A stretch of 64,000 nt of DNA, taken from assembly GCA_016286035.1 (NCBI GenBank), contig JAEERY010000075.1, positions 103,330 through 167,329 on the forward strand, written 5' to 3'. The stretch's first letter is position 1. Every line of letters starts with the position of its first letter. Of this stretch, positions 43,401 through 58,400 are shown piece after piece. The DNA is from Lachnospiraceae bacterium. Its GTDB lineage: Bacteria; Bacillota; Clostridia; Lachnospirales; Lachnospiraceae. The notes under the pieces are model-generated. The model had not been told where the DNA came from and did not search any database. It saw nothing but the letters and a program-made list of their open reading frames with translations. Both the position numbers and the translations under genes were made by a program.

Positions 43401-46400
43401 TCGTTGCTACATTTAAGAAGGGTACAGCTCAGAACACTAATGCTCTTGACGATCCCGGATTTGATGGTGTAGGTGATCTCTTCAATGAAGCAACATCATC
43501 TGCAGTTACGGATGAGAGCGATAAGAGACAGACTGTTGATTCTACAGCAGATGACGCTGTTACTATCAAGATCGATCTTTCGGATGATCCCTCGGCAGAA
43601 GCCGGAACATCTGCTTACGGACTTACGGATGATAAAGTCTTTGAAGCTGATAAGACTTACTATACAAAAGATGCTGAAGGAAAATATAAGAGTGCATCAG
43701 TAACAGAAGGTGATGATGTAACAGAGAATACTTATTATGAAAGAAACGGCGCGATCCTTACACAGGTAAAGCAGGCTGACTTAGGTAAGGAGATACTGGT
43801 TACCGTAAACCCTGTTGAAGGATATGCTCTTAAGGTTGGCAGTCTTACGGCTACATATAAATTCTTATATAAGGAAACATCCGGAGCTTTTGATTCTGCT
43901 AAAAAGTATTTCCTCAAGGAAGAAGACGGCAACTTCACAGAATGCAAAGGTTTGACAGCATTTGAGACAGGAAAGACTTATTATGAGAACCTCTCTTCAG
44001 GCCAGGCTGTAACTATAAAAGACCAGATCAACAAAAATGATCTCGGTGAATATGTATTGACTGTTCCTTATGGTGTTTATGGTGTCATAACACTCAATGC
44101 AGCATTTGCGCCTGTAACAAAGAATGGAGTAGCCAATAGCGAAGCTGATCCGGAAACACCAGCAGTAAACAACGCATCTTCATCACAGGCAGCAGGAGCA
44201 TTGGCTGTAGCAGTCAATGTAGCTGACAACCATGCTTATATAGATACAAAGGGTATAGTCAAAGCAGGCGGATCTGTAAATGTCAATGCCAACGCAAGCG
44301 CAACAAGCAATGCCAAGGCAGACGGAGCAGGCATCGACCCGGCAGCAGGAGCAGCGGAAGATCCCGCTACAACAACACCCGGCCCCGGCCAGAGCATGAA
44401 TACAGCTGCTCAGACAGTAATTCCTTATACAGTTCATATAGCAGATTCCAATGGTGATGCGCTTGAACTTGTTAAGACAGAATCGGATATAGCTGCAGGG
44501 GTTTATGTATTCAAGATCACAAGTTTGCGTTCAACAGCCAACGCAGACGGAAGAGTTACATTTAAGTATACAGACAAGGCTGACAATCAGGTAAAAACCG
44601 GCCAGGCAGTTTATGATGCTGAAAAAGGCCGTTATAAGGTAGACCTCGGAGCAGTAGCAATCAAAGACGGAACCAATGTTGATATTTGCCTCAGCCCCGC
44701 AGCAGGCGGCGTTGTTATCAAAGGTGAGTACATAGTTCCTTATATCGTTATGATCGACGGAACAAGCAACGGATCCGTAACAAAAGCAAGCGGACAGGCA
44801 GGAAGCGCAACATTTGCATTTAAGTTCAATCCCGCAACAGGATATAAGCTTGATGAAACAGTTCCTACAACACAGACACCCGGAGCAACAACAGATCCTG
44901 CAGGTACATATATAATTTATACAAAAGCTGGTACGGCTGCACAGGGAACAAACCCTGCAACAGCAGATCAGGTTGTTTATGTTGCACTCAATAAAGATGC
45001 AAAAGGAAATTACTTTATCAATCCCAGCACACTGGCAGGAATCAAAGCAGGTAGTGTGGTAAGAATACATGCAAACTTTATTGAGAATACCCATACGATC
45101 GTAAACGCTATATTAAAGAACGGTGAAGCTCAGGCTCTGACAGACGCAAACACAACTACGGATGCTGCAAACGGTACCGTTACAACACAGCTTACCAATG
45201 TCGGAAGAATCGTTATTACAGGAACAGCTACGCCCAAGACCGGAGATGCTGTCAGTGTTAAAGTAACGTCCGACGCTGCAAGCAACTTTGCAAGTGTAAG
45301 CCTTTCTTATAAGAAGAAACTCGCAGCAGGCGCTACAGAGACAGCAGAACCTATAGCGATAACACTTGATGCAGAGGGCAACGGAACATTCAAGATGCCT
45401 GATTTTGATATCGAGCTTATAGCAGACTTCATATCAAAATCACATACGATAGTGATAGATGCAGCATCACAGACACTGCTTACAGTATCTCAGACAAACT
45501 GTGTTCCGGATGATGTTATAACTGTAGCATTAAGCGATACTGCTGTAACAGGCGGAAAGAAACTTAATGAATTAAATGTTAAATTTAAACATGATGGCAT
45601 GTTGGATGCCGATGATCTTCCTTCAGCAAACATCACAAAGAATGCAGACGGAACATACAGCATCAAGATCCCGAGAGTACTTTATCACCAGGGTGCTAAT
45701 GTTAACCTCAAGGATGCAGAATTAACATTTACTATCATAGGATCATTCGCTGATAAGGCTATTGCAGTAGCATGTGACAATGCTGTCAATGGTACATTCA
45801 AGACTGATTCAGACAAATATGATAAGGGTGACGTTGTAACGATCAGCCTCACTCCCAGTAGTGGATTTAAAATCAAGAACGGTAGCGTAAAGCTTGCAAT
45901 CACAAGCGGAACAACTACTACTTATGTTAATGCAACAGGAACAGGAACAGAATACAAGGCAACATTACCTACAACCATAGCTGATGGCGCAACTGTTAAG
46001 GTTCAGGCAATGTTTACACCCGGTGTTCAGAAGGGAACAGGAACGGGAGCAGGCGGAAAGAGTAGTTTCTCGATCGGTGCAGGTATTGCCGTAAACGTTC
46101 TCAACCTTGATAACCTTGCATATATAGAAAATGCATCTATAACTTCCAATGGAATAAGCGTTAATGCCAATACATCAGCGCTCAATGCAGATACAGTTTC
46201 AACTGCAGGCAACTCTGCAGGCGATATAGGCATTGGCGGTGCTATTAGCGTTGCGGTTATTTCAGGCGAGACAAAGGCTTATATAGCAAATACTGTTAAG
46301 ACGATCAACCTTGGAGATGCAAGCAAAGACGAGAGCGGAGATATTGCCGTTACAGCTCTTACAAATTCGAAGATCAATACAAAGGCAGATGCAGCCGGCA

Positions 46401-49400
46401 ATAAGAGAGGTACAAAGGCGGGCATTGGTGCAGGTATCGGCGTAGCAGTTACGGGTATCGATACACTTGCATATATAGAAGACGGAGTTAATTTCAGTGA
46501 CAATTCATTGGCAGGTGGCGTAACCATCACTACCGAGACCACTGAGACACAGACATTGGAAAGCACAGCAGGCTCTGCAGGCGGTATATCAGTAACACCT
46601 GTAGTGGCTGTTATGGTAGCGGGCGCTGCAACGGAGAGTACACTCGGAAGCGGCAGTCGCATTAATTCGAACGGAGAAATATTACTCAGCGCAACAAGCG
46701 CACTTTCAAGACAGGTAGGAGCCAATGCAACAGCAACAGGAGAAAGCGTTGCAGTGGGTGGTGCATTCGGAATCAGCGTTCTCAATGACACGACCAAGTC
46801 TAGATTACGCAGAAGCGTTACAGGAAGCAGCGTAAAAGTTGATGCAAAGGGTAAGAACAGCATGAAGAGTACTGTAAGAGCCGGAGCAAACGGTACAACA
46901 GGTTCTTCAGGCACAAATGCAGGCGGCAATGCCGGAGCAGCAAACAGTAACGGTGGTTCATCAGGTAACGGCGGTACATCAGGCGGAAGTGATTCGTCTG
47001 ACACCGACGGGGAGTCGGACAAGCAGGCTGACGGATTCTTGGGCGGTGCAGGAAGAATAGCAGGCAGCGTCAATACGTCAAATACTTCACCCCAGACCAT
47101 GGGTACAGCAAGAGGCCAGAGAACCAGCTCTTCAACAACAGAAGGAACAATAACTGTAGCAGCAGGCCTTGCACTTAATATTCAGAGTATAGTAACGGGA
47201 GCATATGTAGATGATGGTCTCTTGATAGTTGCGACCGGAAAAGACACTGTAAATGATGATGACACAATAACTAGAGACGGAATCGTAGAAGTACAGTCAC
47301 TGGCACTCAATGACAGTACTGTAATAGCAAACGGCAGCGCAAGCCAGGGTAAAGTAGGCGTTGGTGTTGCAGTAGCAATTAATATAGTGAATTATACAAA
47401 CGAAGCAATATTCGGTGATTCACTTGCAGCAGGCAATCATTTCCTGGTACATGCAGGCCTCATCGATATACCGGCAGAAGCTGCAGCTGCAGAATCAGTT
47501 AATGCAACTCTCGGAACAGATGAGAAATGGTTAACTACTATTATAAAGAAAGCAGTTAAGAGTGTAGTAGATGAGATAGGAGATGCAATAGGTCTTTCAG
47601 ATCTGCTTGACTCAGCAACAATATCTCAATTTATAGCTGATACTGCAACTCAATTTGTCAATGACCTGCTTAATGGAACAGGTCTTCAGGCACTTATTGC
47701 TTCAAACCCTTATGAAACAGCAAAGAAAAACTTTAACGAATATACAAAGTTTATCCTTGATACTCCCGACAGGATCAAGAAGACCCTTATAGAGATATGT
47801 GGTTCTGATCCTGCGTTATCAAATGCTGATGCTGAAGCTTTAGCAACAGCATATGGCAATCACTTGCTCGATACATTAAAGACAAGTGCATCAACAGCTT
47901 TGATAGAAACACTTACAACGAATCTCACGAGTATTTTGACACCTGTTGTAGGAGAAGCATTAACGACTACAGGTACAAACGGCAATTCTGCAATGGCTGA
48001 AAAGGTGAAGAATACATTATTCTCAGGCCCTGATTCATTGCTTTACAAGTTTGCCAATAATCTTATTGGATCTCTTACAGATGATCTTAACAAATTCCTT
48101 GCAAGCACGGAATTACTTCCCGCAGGAGTTACATTACCTACAGATATAGCCGGATTTACTACATTGACCGGACAGTCTATAAGTGATGCATTCCTCGGAA
48201 CACCGGCTAAACCGGCACAGCCCGCAACAGCTACAACACCGGCAACTCCGGCACAGCCCGAGACAAAAGGTATCTTCTATAATATGGCAGATAAGATAGC
48301 TAAGGATCTTACAGAAGGCCTTGTAGATATCGATGCATTAAAAACCTTTATCAAGGGCAACATGGGCGATCAGATAATGGCAAACCTCAAGAAAGCGTTA
48401 TCAAATGCAGGTAAGGCTCTTACCAATGCTGCACTTGATGAGCTGGTAGGTCTGCTTGATACTAAAGAACATGAACCTGAAGTAAACGCTCATAAGTTCA
48501 CGACTGAAGCTATAGCAGGTGCGAGCGCACAGAAGACAGCTGTAGCAGGTAGTGTTGCGATCGCAGTTATAAACGGTTCTACCGATGCAATCGTAAGTGA
48601 CACAACTTCAGGATCCGACAAGACTATCACCATAGCTAAGGATATGGTTGTTAAGGCAGTCGGCAATCAGAAGGAAGTAACGACAGCAACCGCAGCAGAG
48701 GATTCAAGAGGAAAAGCAAATCCTAATGTCAATGCGGGTGCTAACAATGCAGTTCAGGCTCCTGGAGAGGGAACAACACCTGATACAACGACACAGATAG
48801 AGGATGATGTCGTTAACTTCGTATGGGGTAAGAACGGCACAGGTAAGCTTGAGGTTAAAGCAAATCCCAGAACTACAACTGCTAATGATATGGCTTATAT
48901 CGAATTAAGCGATGCCATGACCGTTAAATTCCTTCCCGAAACAGGATATGAAGTAGAAGGAAAGAAGATAAAGCTTGTCTATACACCTAAGGCGCCTAAG
49001 GGTAAAGAAAAAGCACAAGAAATCTTCATAACTTTGACAGCTGATGAAATAAAAGACGGTATCCCTGTTCAATTCTACAAAAAGACATTTGCGGAAGCTG
49101 AAGAAGGAAAGAATCAGGAAGAAGATATAATCAGAATAACCATTAACGGAACGCCTTATGAACTTGCAAAAGACAGCAAGGTTGAATTAAGAGTAAACTT
49201 CATCCCTACTTACACCGTAAATGCGGTTAATAAGAAAAATGGCGCTAATCTAAACATAGTACCCGCAGATTCAGACATTGTTGCGGAATCTGACGGTACA
49301 TATACCGATACACTGACGGTAACTTATACAGATCCTTCAAATAACTTAACGTCTAACGCAGGAACAGTTAAGTTGCTCAATCTGCTCAGTGCAGATAATG

Positions 49401-52400
49401 GTAAAAACCTTCGTGCTGCATATGAAGACAGACTTGTTGTTATAGTTAAGGCAAATGCCGGATTTGAACTTGAGGATCTCAAATACATTTATACTCCTGA
49501 AAACGGAACAAAGTGTGAAAAGAACCTCGTAACCAAGGATCCTTCAATTGTAGATCCCAATGGAGGAACAGCTTATCTGTTCTATATGCCTGAGGCATCA
49601 GTTCAGATACTTGCCACATTCAAGAAGTTGCCGACAGACCAGCAGCCTGCACAGCAGCAGCCCGATAAGACACAGTCAGGCAAGACTATCGGTGTAGGCG
49701 CAGGCTTTGCCATGACATATGGCGATGTAAAAGTAAATGCAGGCATCGGCAAAAACCGTGTCGTTGAAGCAGGCAGCCTCGATGTTGAGGCAATGAGCGA
49801 TCACAGATCACAGACTGCAGGCGTTGCCGGAACAGATCCTCTTGCAACGGCTTCAAGCCAGCCTAAGGGACAGCAAACCGGAACAAATAAAGACATAGGT
49901 CTTGATGCAGCAGTAGCTATCACGGTATCTAACGATAAGGTAATAGCTTACGTTGATAACGGAACCGTAGTTAACATAGGAAGAGAAGAAGATATTCAGC
50001 CTTCAGCTGATGAATTCGCTTCTATGTATATACTTGCGCAGCAGACAGGAAAGACACTTACAAAGGCAAGCAGCTTTGCAGCAGGACAGAAGACTGCAGT
50101 CGGAGCAAGTGTTACCGTCAATATAGTACATTCCGATGTAATGGCAAAACTCCTCGGCAATGCAACCGTTGAGGGTAAAGCATACATTCGCTCACTTACA
50201 TATAACAGAGACAACTCTGAAGCTATGGCAACAGCCATGGGTGCGGATGTTGACAAATATCTGAACAAGTTTGCGGATGGAGCAGCTGCAACGGAAGATA
50301 CTGCAAACAAGCTGACAAGCGGTGATTATTTCGGCGGAAACCAGGGCGGAAACAACCAGGGCGGAAACAACCAGGGCGGAAACCAAGGATCAAGCAACAA
50401 CAACGCGACAACCGATCGTGTTGATAAGACATTAGATCAAAACAAAGATTCATCCACAACCGGTCAGACTACAAGACAGGATGCGCCCACTTCTACAAAG
50501 GTACTGAGAACTCAGAACGCTAAGGGAGAAAGCACAGACCAGGCTGCAGACGGAGCAAATACCGGTGTTGGTGAAGCTAACAAGAACAAGCCGGATACAA
50601 CTCAGGCAGGATCCAATGATAAGCTTGGAAACGCACAGAGTACAGCGGAACAGAAATTCCAGGTAGCAGCAGCTGTCGGCCTTAATATAACAGGACATAA
50701 GGCCAATACGATCATCGAAGGTTCACTTGTAGCCGGAAAGATGGTCATTGAAGCACTTAACCGCGGCAACTTCAAGACTATGGGAACAGGTATTGCCATG
50801 AGTCTTGCAAAGGATTCAAATTCGATCGCTGCAGGCGTTTCAGTAAGCGTTGACAAGAACGAAGCCAATGTTAAGATATCAAACAACCTTACAGCTAAAG
50901 AACTTGAAGAAGTATACAATAAGGGAATTGACGGAAATATCGAAGTAAGGTCAGATCTTACACAGAATATGGACGGCGAATACAAGGGCCTTCTCGCAGC
51001 ACAGTCACTCGCAGGTGCGGTAAGCGGAGAAGGAAAGGTATCCATTGCCGGAGCCGTATCGGTTGTAACGGATAACACGAAGTCAAGCGTAACGGTAGCT
51101 GACGGAGTTGAATTCAGAGGAAAAGATATTTCCCTTGAGGCCAATGACAAGTCAAAGCTTGCTATAAGAGCAGGTGGTGTAAGTATATCAAAGGGATCAA
51201 AGGTAGGCGTCGGTGCAGCATTTGCATTGATCTACGCTAACAGTGAGGTCCTCAATACTATAGGCGATAATGTAAAGGTATATGCCGATACATTCAGCGC
51301 TGTAGCCAACAGAAAACGCGTTGACTTCAGCGACTATGAGAACCAGGTCGGAGTAGGCAGATTCATAACCTCTTCACAAGATGGCAAGATAAAAGAGGAA
51401 GATAAAGGCTTCATCAATTTAGATAAGAACACACAAACAGATACATATACTGTCGATATCTGTGCAGATACAGGTAAGGTAGTGGGTCTGGTTGATGCGC
51501 TTAACGTATTGTCATCTACCAATTATTATATTGAAGCTATAGCCGGTTCGATAATGGGAGGAGGAACATCAGGCCAGCAGAGTCAGGCTTCAGTGGCAGG
51601 CTCTATCGCAATGCTGTTCTTCTATAACAAGGTTTATGCAACCATCGGCGATGGATTTGTTGCAGAACTTAAAGGAAAAGATGCAGAACGTATCACAGTT
51701 AACGGAATTGATACAGACGTTATTCCGGATGCAATGGTGCTTGAGGCAATCAACGATGTCAATACACGCATTATAGCAGGTTCGCTTTCGGTCGCACCTT
51801 CAAAGGCAGGTGTCGGTCTTACGGTAGCATTGCTTGTAAACGGCGATGAGACAAAGAGTTCTCTTGGCCAAAGCGGCAACATCACCATGGATGCAGCAGA
51901 CTCTAAGAGAGGTAACTACGTACAGGCTGCCATCGAAAAGATGGAGACAATGCTTGTAACCGTTGCGGCAGCTATATCAACAAGTTCAACGTCTAAGATC
52001 AATATAGGCGGTGCTATAAATGTTATAGTATCTAACAATAAAGTAGATACATTGATAGGTGAAGGATCAAAGATCACCGTAAAGGACGATGTAAGTGTTG
52101 AAGCCAAGATGGACAGTGACATGATACTTGGTTCATTGTCAGCGGCAGGCGGTCTCGGCGGATCAGCTATCGGCGGTACGATCGCGGTAATCGTTGATAA
52201 CAATATAGCCAACATTAAGATAGGTGATAGAACCGAACTTACAGCTCTTGAAGGCAGGATGGACATAATCGCAGAAAGCAAGGAGAGACTTATCAACATC
52301 CTCGCTAGTGCTTCGGCTTCTCTGGCATCATCAGGCGTAACCGTTGCAGGTGCGTTAGGAGTACTTGTAGACAGAGCAGAAGCCAATATCAAGATCGGCG

Positions 52401-55400
52401 ATAATGCCAAACTCAAAGCAGATAAAGATATCAATATAGCTGTCGATACGATAGGACAGCTCATTGAAGTTGCGGTTGCTGTTAGCGCAGGACTTGGAAA
52501 TGCAGCGATCGGGGCAACAGTTGTTGTTAATGTATTAAACAGAAAAGCAACGATCAACATAGGTAATAATGTAGTTATAGATTCTGCACACGGCAATGTA
52601 TTGATCAAGGCAGAAGGTGCAGATAAGAACATAATCATTGGATTTGCAGCCGGAGTTTCACAAGGAAATGCATTTGCCGGAACAATTCCTGTACTTGTAT
52701 CAAATACAGAGATCTCAGCAAAGATCGGAGAAAACAGCAATATTCATGCCGGAGATTCTATCGGTATCCTGTCAGGTCTTGATGCAGGAACATATATAAT
52801 CGCAGGTGGAGTTGCAGCCGGAGCAGGAAGCGTCGGCGTAGGTGCTACGATAGGTGTAGCAGTTCTTGAAAACATAGTTAATACTGAGGTAGGAAAAGGT
52901 TCATCTCTTATAGCAGATGCTATAGGTAACGGACTTGTATTTGCTACGCAGACAAAAGCACTTAACCGTTATGAGAGAAGACACGGCGTCGCAGTCGGAG
53001 CTCATATGAAGGACGATACTGTACTCGCGGAAGTATCAGGAGCAGCATCATCAAGCGTTGCAGTAGGCGGTACGGTAGCAGTTCTTGTTGTAGCTAATCA
53101 TGTAACAGCAAATGTTAGAGAGAATTCAACGATCAGCGCAGGATGCAAGAAGTCTGAAAACAGCGGATCAGGCTCAGATGACCCTGCCCCTGCCGACGAA
53201 GCTGATTCGGAGGCCGGATTCTTTGTCGGTGCATCCGATGAAAGTCTTGTGGTAGAGTTTGCCGGAGCATTGGCTGCTTCAGGTTCAGTAGGCGTCGGAG
53301 CAACAGTTGTAGTACTTGTATTTGATAAAGAAGTAAAAGCTATAGTTAGCGAGGGAAGCGCTTCCCGCATATATGCAAAAGGCGATGTTGATGTAAACGC
53401 AGAGTCAAAGGATAATCTGTGGCTTCTCGCCGTAGCATTCGGTGCAGCAGGTACTGTAGGAATAGCAGGCGGAGCAAATACGCTTCTGTTCCAGAATCAG
53501 ATCGAGGCAGCTCTCGGAACAGTAAACAGAGCACGTAATGTATCAGTTACAGCAAATACGGAAGAAACACTTGTCAATGTTGCTGTAGGTGTGGCATTCG
53601 GCGGAACAGTCGGTGCGGCAGCCGTAGCGGTCATAACATATTTTGAAAGTGAGACATTGGCGCATATCTATGATGGTGCCAAGATAGGATCAGCAAAGAA
53701 TCACGTTACCGGAAATGTTTTAGTATCAGCAACAACATCTGAATTGGTAACAGGAGATGCAGCAGGTGCAGCAGCTGGACTTGTAGGAGTCGGCGGTTCG
53801 GCAGATATAATCATAACCGACTTCGCTACAAAGGCATATACGGGTTCGAACGTAGAAATATATGCTGATGGCGATGTGACGATCAATGCAGAGGATGTAT
53901 ACACCCTGGTAGCAGCGGTTGTAACGGTAGCACTTGGCGGATATGCAGGTGTGGGTGTAACAGCACTTGTAAGCGTAAGCTACAACACGGTAGCAGCACT
54001 TATCGGTACAAATAATACTGTAGTAGGTAAGTCTGTAAATGTAATAGCAAATACAAAGAGAAATATAGTTTCGGTTTCATCTACGATAGCAGGCGCTATT
54101 GGAGCCGTAGGTGTGACTCTTGCGGTCGTTGTATCAGGAAACAAACTCAGCCAGGATGCACATGATGTCCTGTATAAGAACAAGGATGCTGATGGTAATC
54201 CTCATGGTCAGAGTTATCAGGCGCAGTCAGATGCAGCATTCAAGTATAATGGTGTTGACAACAGAAAGCCCAAGATGAATCTTACCGAAGCTCTTGAAGG
54301 TGACGGACAGAGTGTTGATGGAACCAATTATAGTGCTTACGGACAGAAAGATGATGTTAAGAAAAATAAAGATAAAGCTAAGGCTAGTGAAGACGACACT
54401 AAAGCAGTAGATGATGATGGTAACAATACTCAGGATTTAACTGATTTCAATAATACTGAAAACGGAACCGGAACATCATTTAACGCAAACCCTGTTGAGT
54501 ACACGGAAAGCGGCAAAACATATTCATATAAAGATGCTACTTCAGCACAGATAAGCACGGGATCACATGTTACGGCAACAGCTGGTGATATCAATGTTAC
54601 GGCAACAGATGTGATAAATGCCAACATGATATCCGGTGGAATTTCGGCTGGAGCAGCAGGTGTCGGTGTCGGAGCAGCAGTATCGGTCCTTTATTCGAAT
54701 GTACTTGCAATTGTTGAAAACGGTGCAGTCCTTAACGCTACAGGCGATATCAATGTAACAGCAAATGCAGGAAGTGATCCGAATCACGATCGTTCAAAAG
54801 ATAAGGTTACTTCTAGAAAGCATTCCAATTTGGATACGGGGAGCGTTGACAGTAAGCTGGATAATAAAGCTAAACCTGATACGTCTACTATCAGACTTAT
54901 ATCGGTAGCAGCAGCGGCCGGCGGAGTAGGCGTAAACATTAACGCGTCAGTTCTTACGGTATTTACCATTGCCAAAGCTCACATGAACGGCAGTGTTACC
55001 GGCGCAAACAATATAAGTGTAAATACAAATGTTAATTACGGAACAGTTATCACAGTTAATGTTCAGATGGCAGCCGGAAGTTATGCAGTAAATCTGTCCG
55101 GAGCAGCTACATATTTTGAAGCAAAGAGTGAAGCTGCTATAGACGGTAATGGCGATATCGAAAATGTATCAGGCAGTATAACTGTACATACAAAAGGCAC
55201 AACGGATGCCCATGTCGTAGCGGTTGCTATAGCTGCAGGCAGCGCCGCAGCTAATGCCGGAGTTGCTCTTGCGATAAACAGAAGCACGGCGGATACGTTC
55301 ATAGGAAAGAATGTTAATATCAATGCTCCGGCTTCAGCTATAAATGTAGGACATGTTTATTCATCAAAGGCCGAAGCGGAGATGGCACAGGCGGCAGCCG

Positions 55401-58400
55401 GTAGTATGGCACTAGGTGCAGCAGTTGTAATCGTTGTCAATGCTCTTAAGGCAAGATCTTATATCGGTTCGCTTGATGCAAATGATACTGTTAATAACAG
55501 TGAGATCAAAGCAAACAGCGTCAATGTATCAGCCGATGCAGAGGGAACAAGTTATGCGATGGGAACCGGAGTGTCAGCAGGTTCGCTCGCAATAAACGGT
55601 GCAGTTGTTCTTGCTTTCAATACCATAGAGAATATAGCTGCTATCAGTAAAAAGAATGTTCATGCGGGAGCAATAAATGTGACCTCATCGATTAAAGGTA
55701 ATACGGAAGTCCTTATTCCTTCACTTTCGGTCGGTCTTATTGCAGTAGGAGCATGCGTAGGATATACGAACAGCAACTCAAAGAATAAGGCATTCATTGG
55801 ACTCGACGGAGCAAATGTAAGTGCAGATGGAGACGTTACTGTACATGCAGGTACAGATAAGCCCAATTATTCGAGAGCACTTACAACGGTTGTTACGGGA
55901 ACTGTAGGTGGAATTGTTTCTGCTGCGATAAATATAGCTATCGCAAGAAACAGCGGTGAAAACAGTGCACTTATAACAGGCACTGCAAACGGAGGAAAAT
56001 TAACAGCTTCCAAACTGGATATCAAGGCACTTGGTAACGGAACGGCTTATGCGGTTATTGCTAGCGCTGTAGGCGGTGAGGTTGCAGTCAATGCATCTGT
56101 AGCATACGCATGGCTTTCAAATAAGCAGGATGCCGGAGCTGAAACCAATGGAGACATAGAAGCAAGATCTGTAGATATCGAATCAGATCAGAGACTTAAG
56201 GAATTAAATCAGAGTACCAATGTAAAGGTTAATATTGGCGGTAACGAGAAAAACTCGATTACACTCCCGATCAAATTTGATTCAATGGCCAAGGCATATA
56301 TTTTTGCTGCAGGTGTCGGAAAATACGCAGTAGTTGCAAGCGGCGCATTCGCTGTAACGAATTCAACAAGTGAAGCCAAATTCAAGGCCGGAACAGTTAC
56401 AGTCGGCAAAGAGAACAGTAATGCAGCGGATAACGGTAAGGTTGATATCATTAACCATGCTGAATCGACAGCAAACGCACAGGTCGGTAACCTTTCGGCA
56501 GGTGTTGTTGCGGTTACAATGCTGGTTGCTTATTCATATGCAAAAGGCACATTCAATGCATATGCAGACATTAACGGTGGAACGATATTAGGTCATCTGA
56601 ATATTGAAAACACATATGACACAGTTTCAAAGGGTTACATCAACCCTGCAGAAGGCGGCTTTAGTGTCAAAGGTGTTGACGCCGGAGTCAATGTCATAGG
56701 TGCTGTAAGTTCAACGAAGTCTTCAGCGTATATGATAAACCACGCAGATCTGACAGTCGGCAAGGATGTGAAAGTACACAATACCGGTTATGCGATCACA
56801 GATGCATTTGTAAAATCAGCTGTATTGTCGCTTTCTGTAGCGTCTATAAATGCTAACATATTATTTGCAGACAGTAAGATCAAACAGGATGCTTACATTA
56901 AGAACAGTGCCAACATGACAGTGTTGAAAGGAGATGTGGATGTAGCCTCTGTAATAGCTGATGATAAAGAAGGTGATAATAAGGTTTACGGAAAGACTTC
57001 AACCGAAATAGGAGGTATGACGTCTGGCGTTAAATTATCACTTTTGGGTGCTGAGATAAATGTAATTGAAGCTACAAGCGAAACGACTAATAATGCATAC
57101 ATCGAAGGCAGTGGCACAAATAAGATGACAGTTACCGGAGATGTTAATGTTAATGCTGATACAAAAACAAAGGTAGTAGCAGAGTCCAATACCGGCACTA
57201 ATGTAGGCGGTTTGGTTCTTGGTGCTGTTCATGCATACAGCAGGACAGCTGACAAAGTTTATGCATACATTAACAATGCAGATATCACATTACTTAGCTA
57301 CGTAGACAATAACTGGGTATATGGTGGTTCACTGAATGTTAAGGCTACATCTAATGCAGACTCCCTGTCAAAGGTTGAGAGCGGTGCAACAGTTTCAGTT
57401 GCTTCAGGAACAGCTATAGATGCAAAAGCACAGATTGGCGATCATCATAAGGATGAGAATAATAAGGTAATACTCAAAAAACAAACTGTTGAAGCCAATA
57501 TCAACGGCAGTGAAATAAAAGCAGACAGTGATATCAATGTTATAGCAGACAACACGGGTAAGGCCGAATCTATAGTAGCGAAAGAGTTAACCATAGGTCT
57601 GGCAACAGTAGAAATTGTTTATTTACCTACAGAAAGTAATTATAGAACGCATGCTGAATCGTTAGCATCAGTTCTTAAGTCACTTAAGGGCAAGGTGACT
57701 GTTAAAGCTTGTGACAACGCTACTGCGGTAAGCGTAGCTAGAAGCTCTTCAATAGGAATCGGTTTAAATGCTGATTATACCTGGGGCGAAAATACTGTAT
57801 ATACCGATACCGATGTAAAGGTTACCGGCAGTATAGAGGCATATAACGGAATAGATGTTATAGCGGAATCCAATGCAGATCTGGATGCTGAAACAGAAGC
57901 AAATGACGGTGGATTCATTACTGGTACTAGTCTTAATGCTTCTAATATGTTAGTCAGAAATGTAAATGTTACGCTAGATTCTGCAGATATTGAAGCTAAC
58001 TATGGTGATATAAATATCAAGGCTAATGCTGGAGCAAAAGATAAGATAATCACAAAAGCTGAAATCAATTCAGGTGGTTTCGTTGCATTTGGAACATCAA
58101 AAGCCAATGAAAAGATAAAGAATAGCGAAGGAAATAATATAGAACCTTCTATAACTAATAATGCATATTTAGTTATAACGAACGGGACTAAGATCACTGA
58201 CAGGTTTAATAATGTATATATCCTTTCTTATGCTTCAACTGGTGAGACAAAAGCAACTGCATACGTAAGCGCTGCAGGACTTGGAACCAGACCATATGCA
58301 GAATCAATAGTGCAATATAATTCTAATGCCCATATCATCTCGAACGGATCAGGCAATGTTGTTGAGGGTAGAAATGTTTATATTCTGTCACGTATTGATA

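Noticed and set aside
46279..47100. Long minus-strand open frame of 273 codons inside the giant gene.
   Set aside because: It is Pro/Ala/Leu/Ser-rich with no start signal or family motif, as expected for the reverse frame of Gly/Ala/Val repeats.
50333..50389. Short regular repeats considered as a CRISPR array.
   Set aside because: The units are 15 bp, contiguous and coding, with no spacers and no cas genes.
51916..52740. Another minus-strand open frame of 274 codons.
   Set aside because: Same low-complexity shadow composition; no ribosome site or promoter on that strand.
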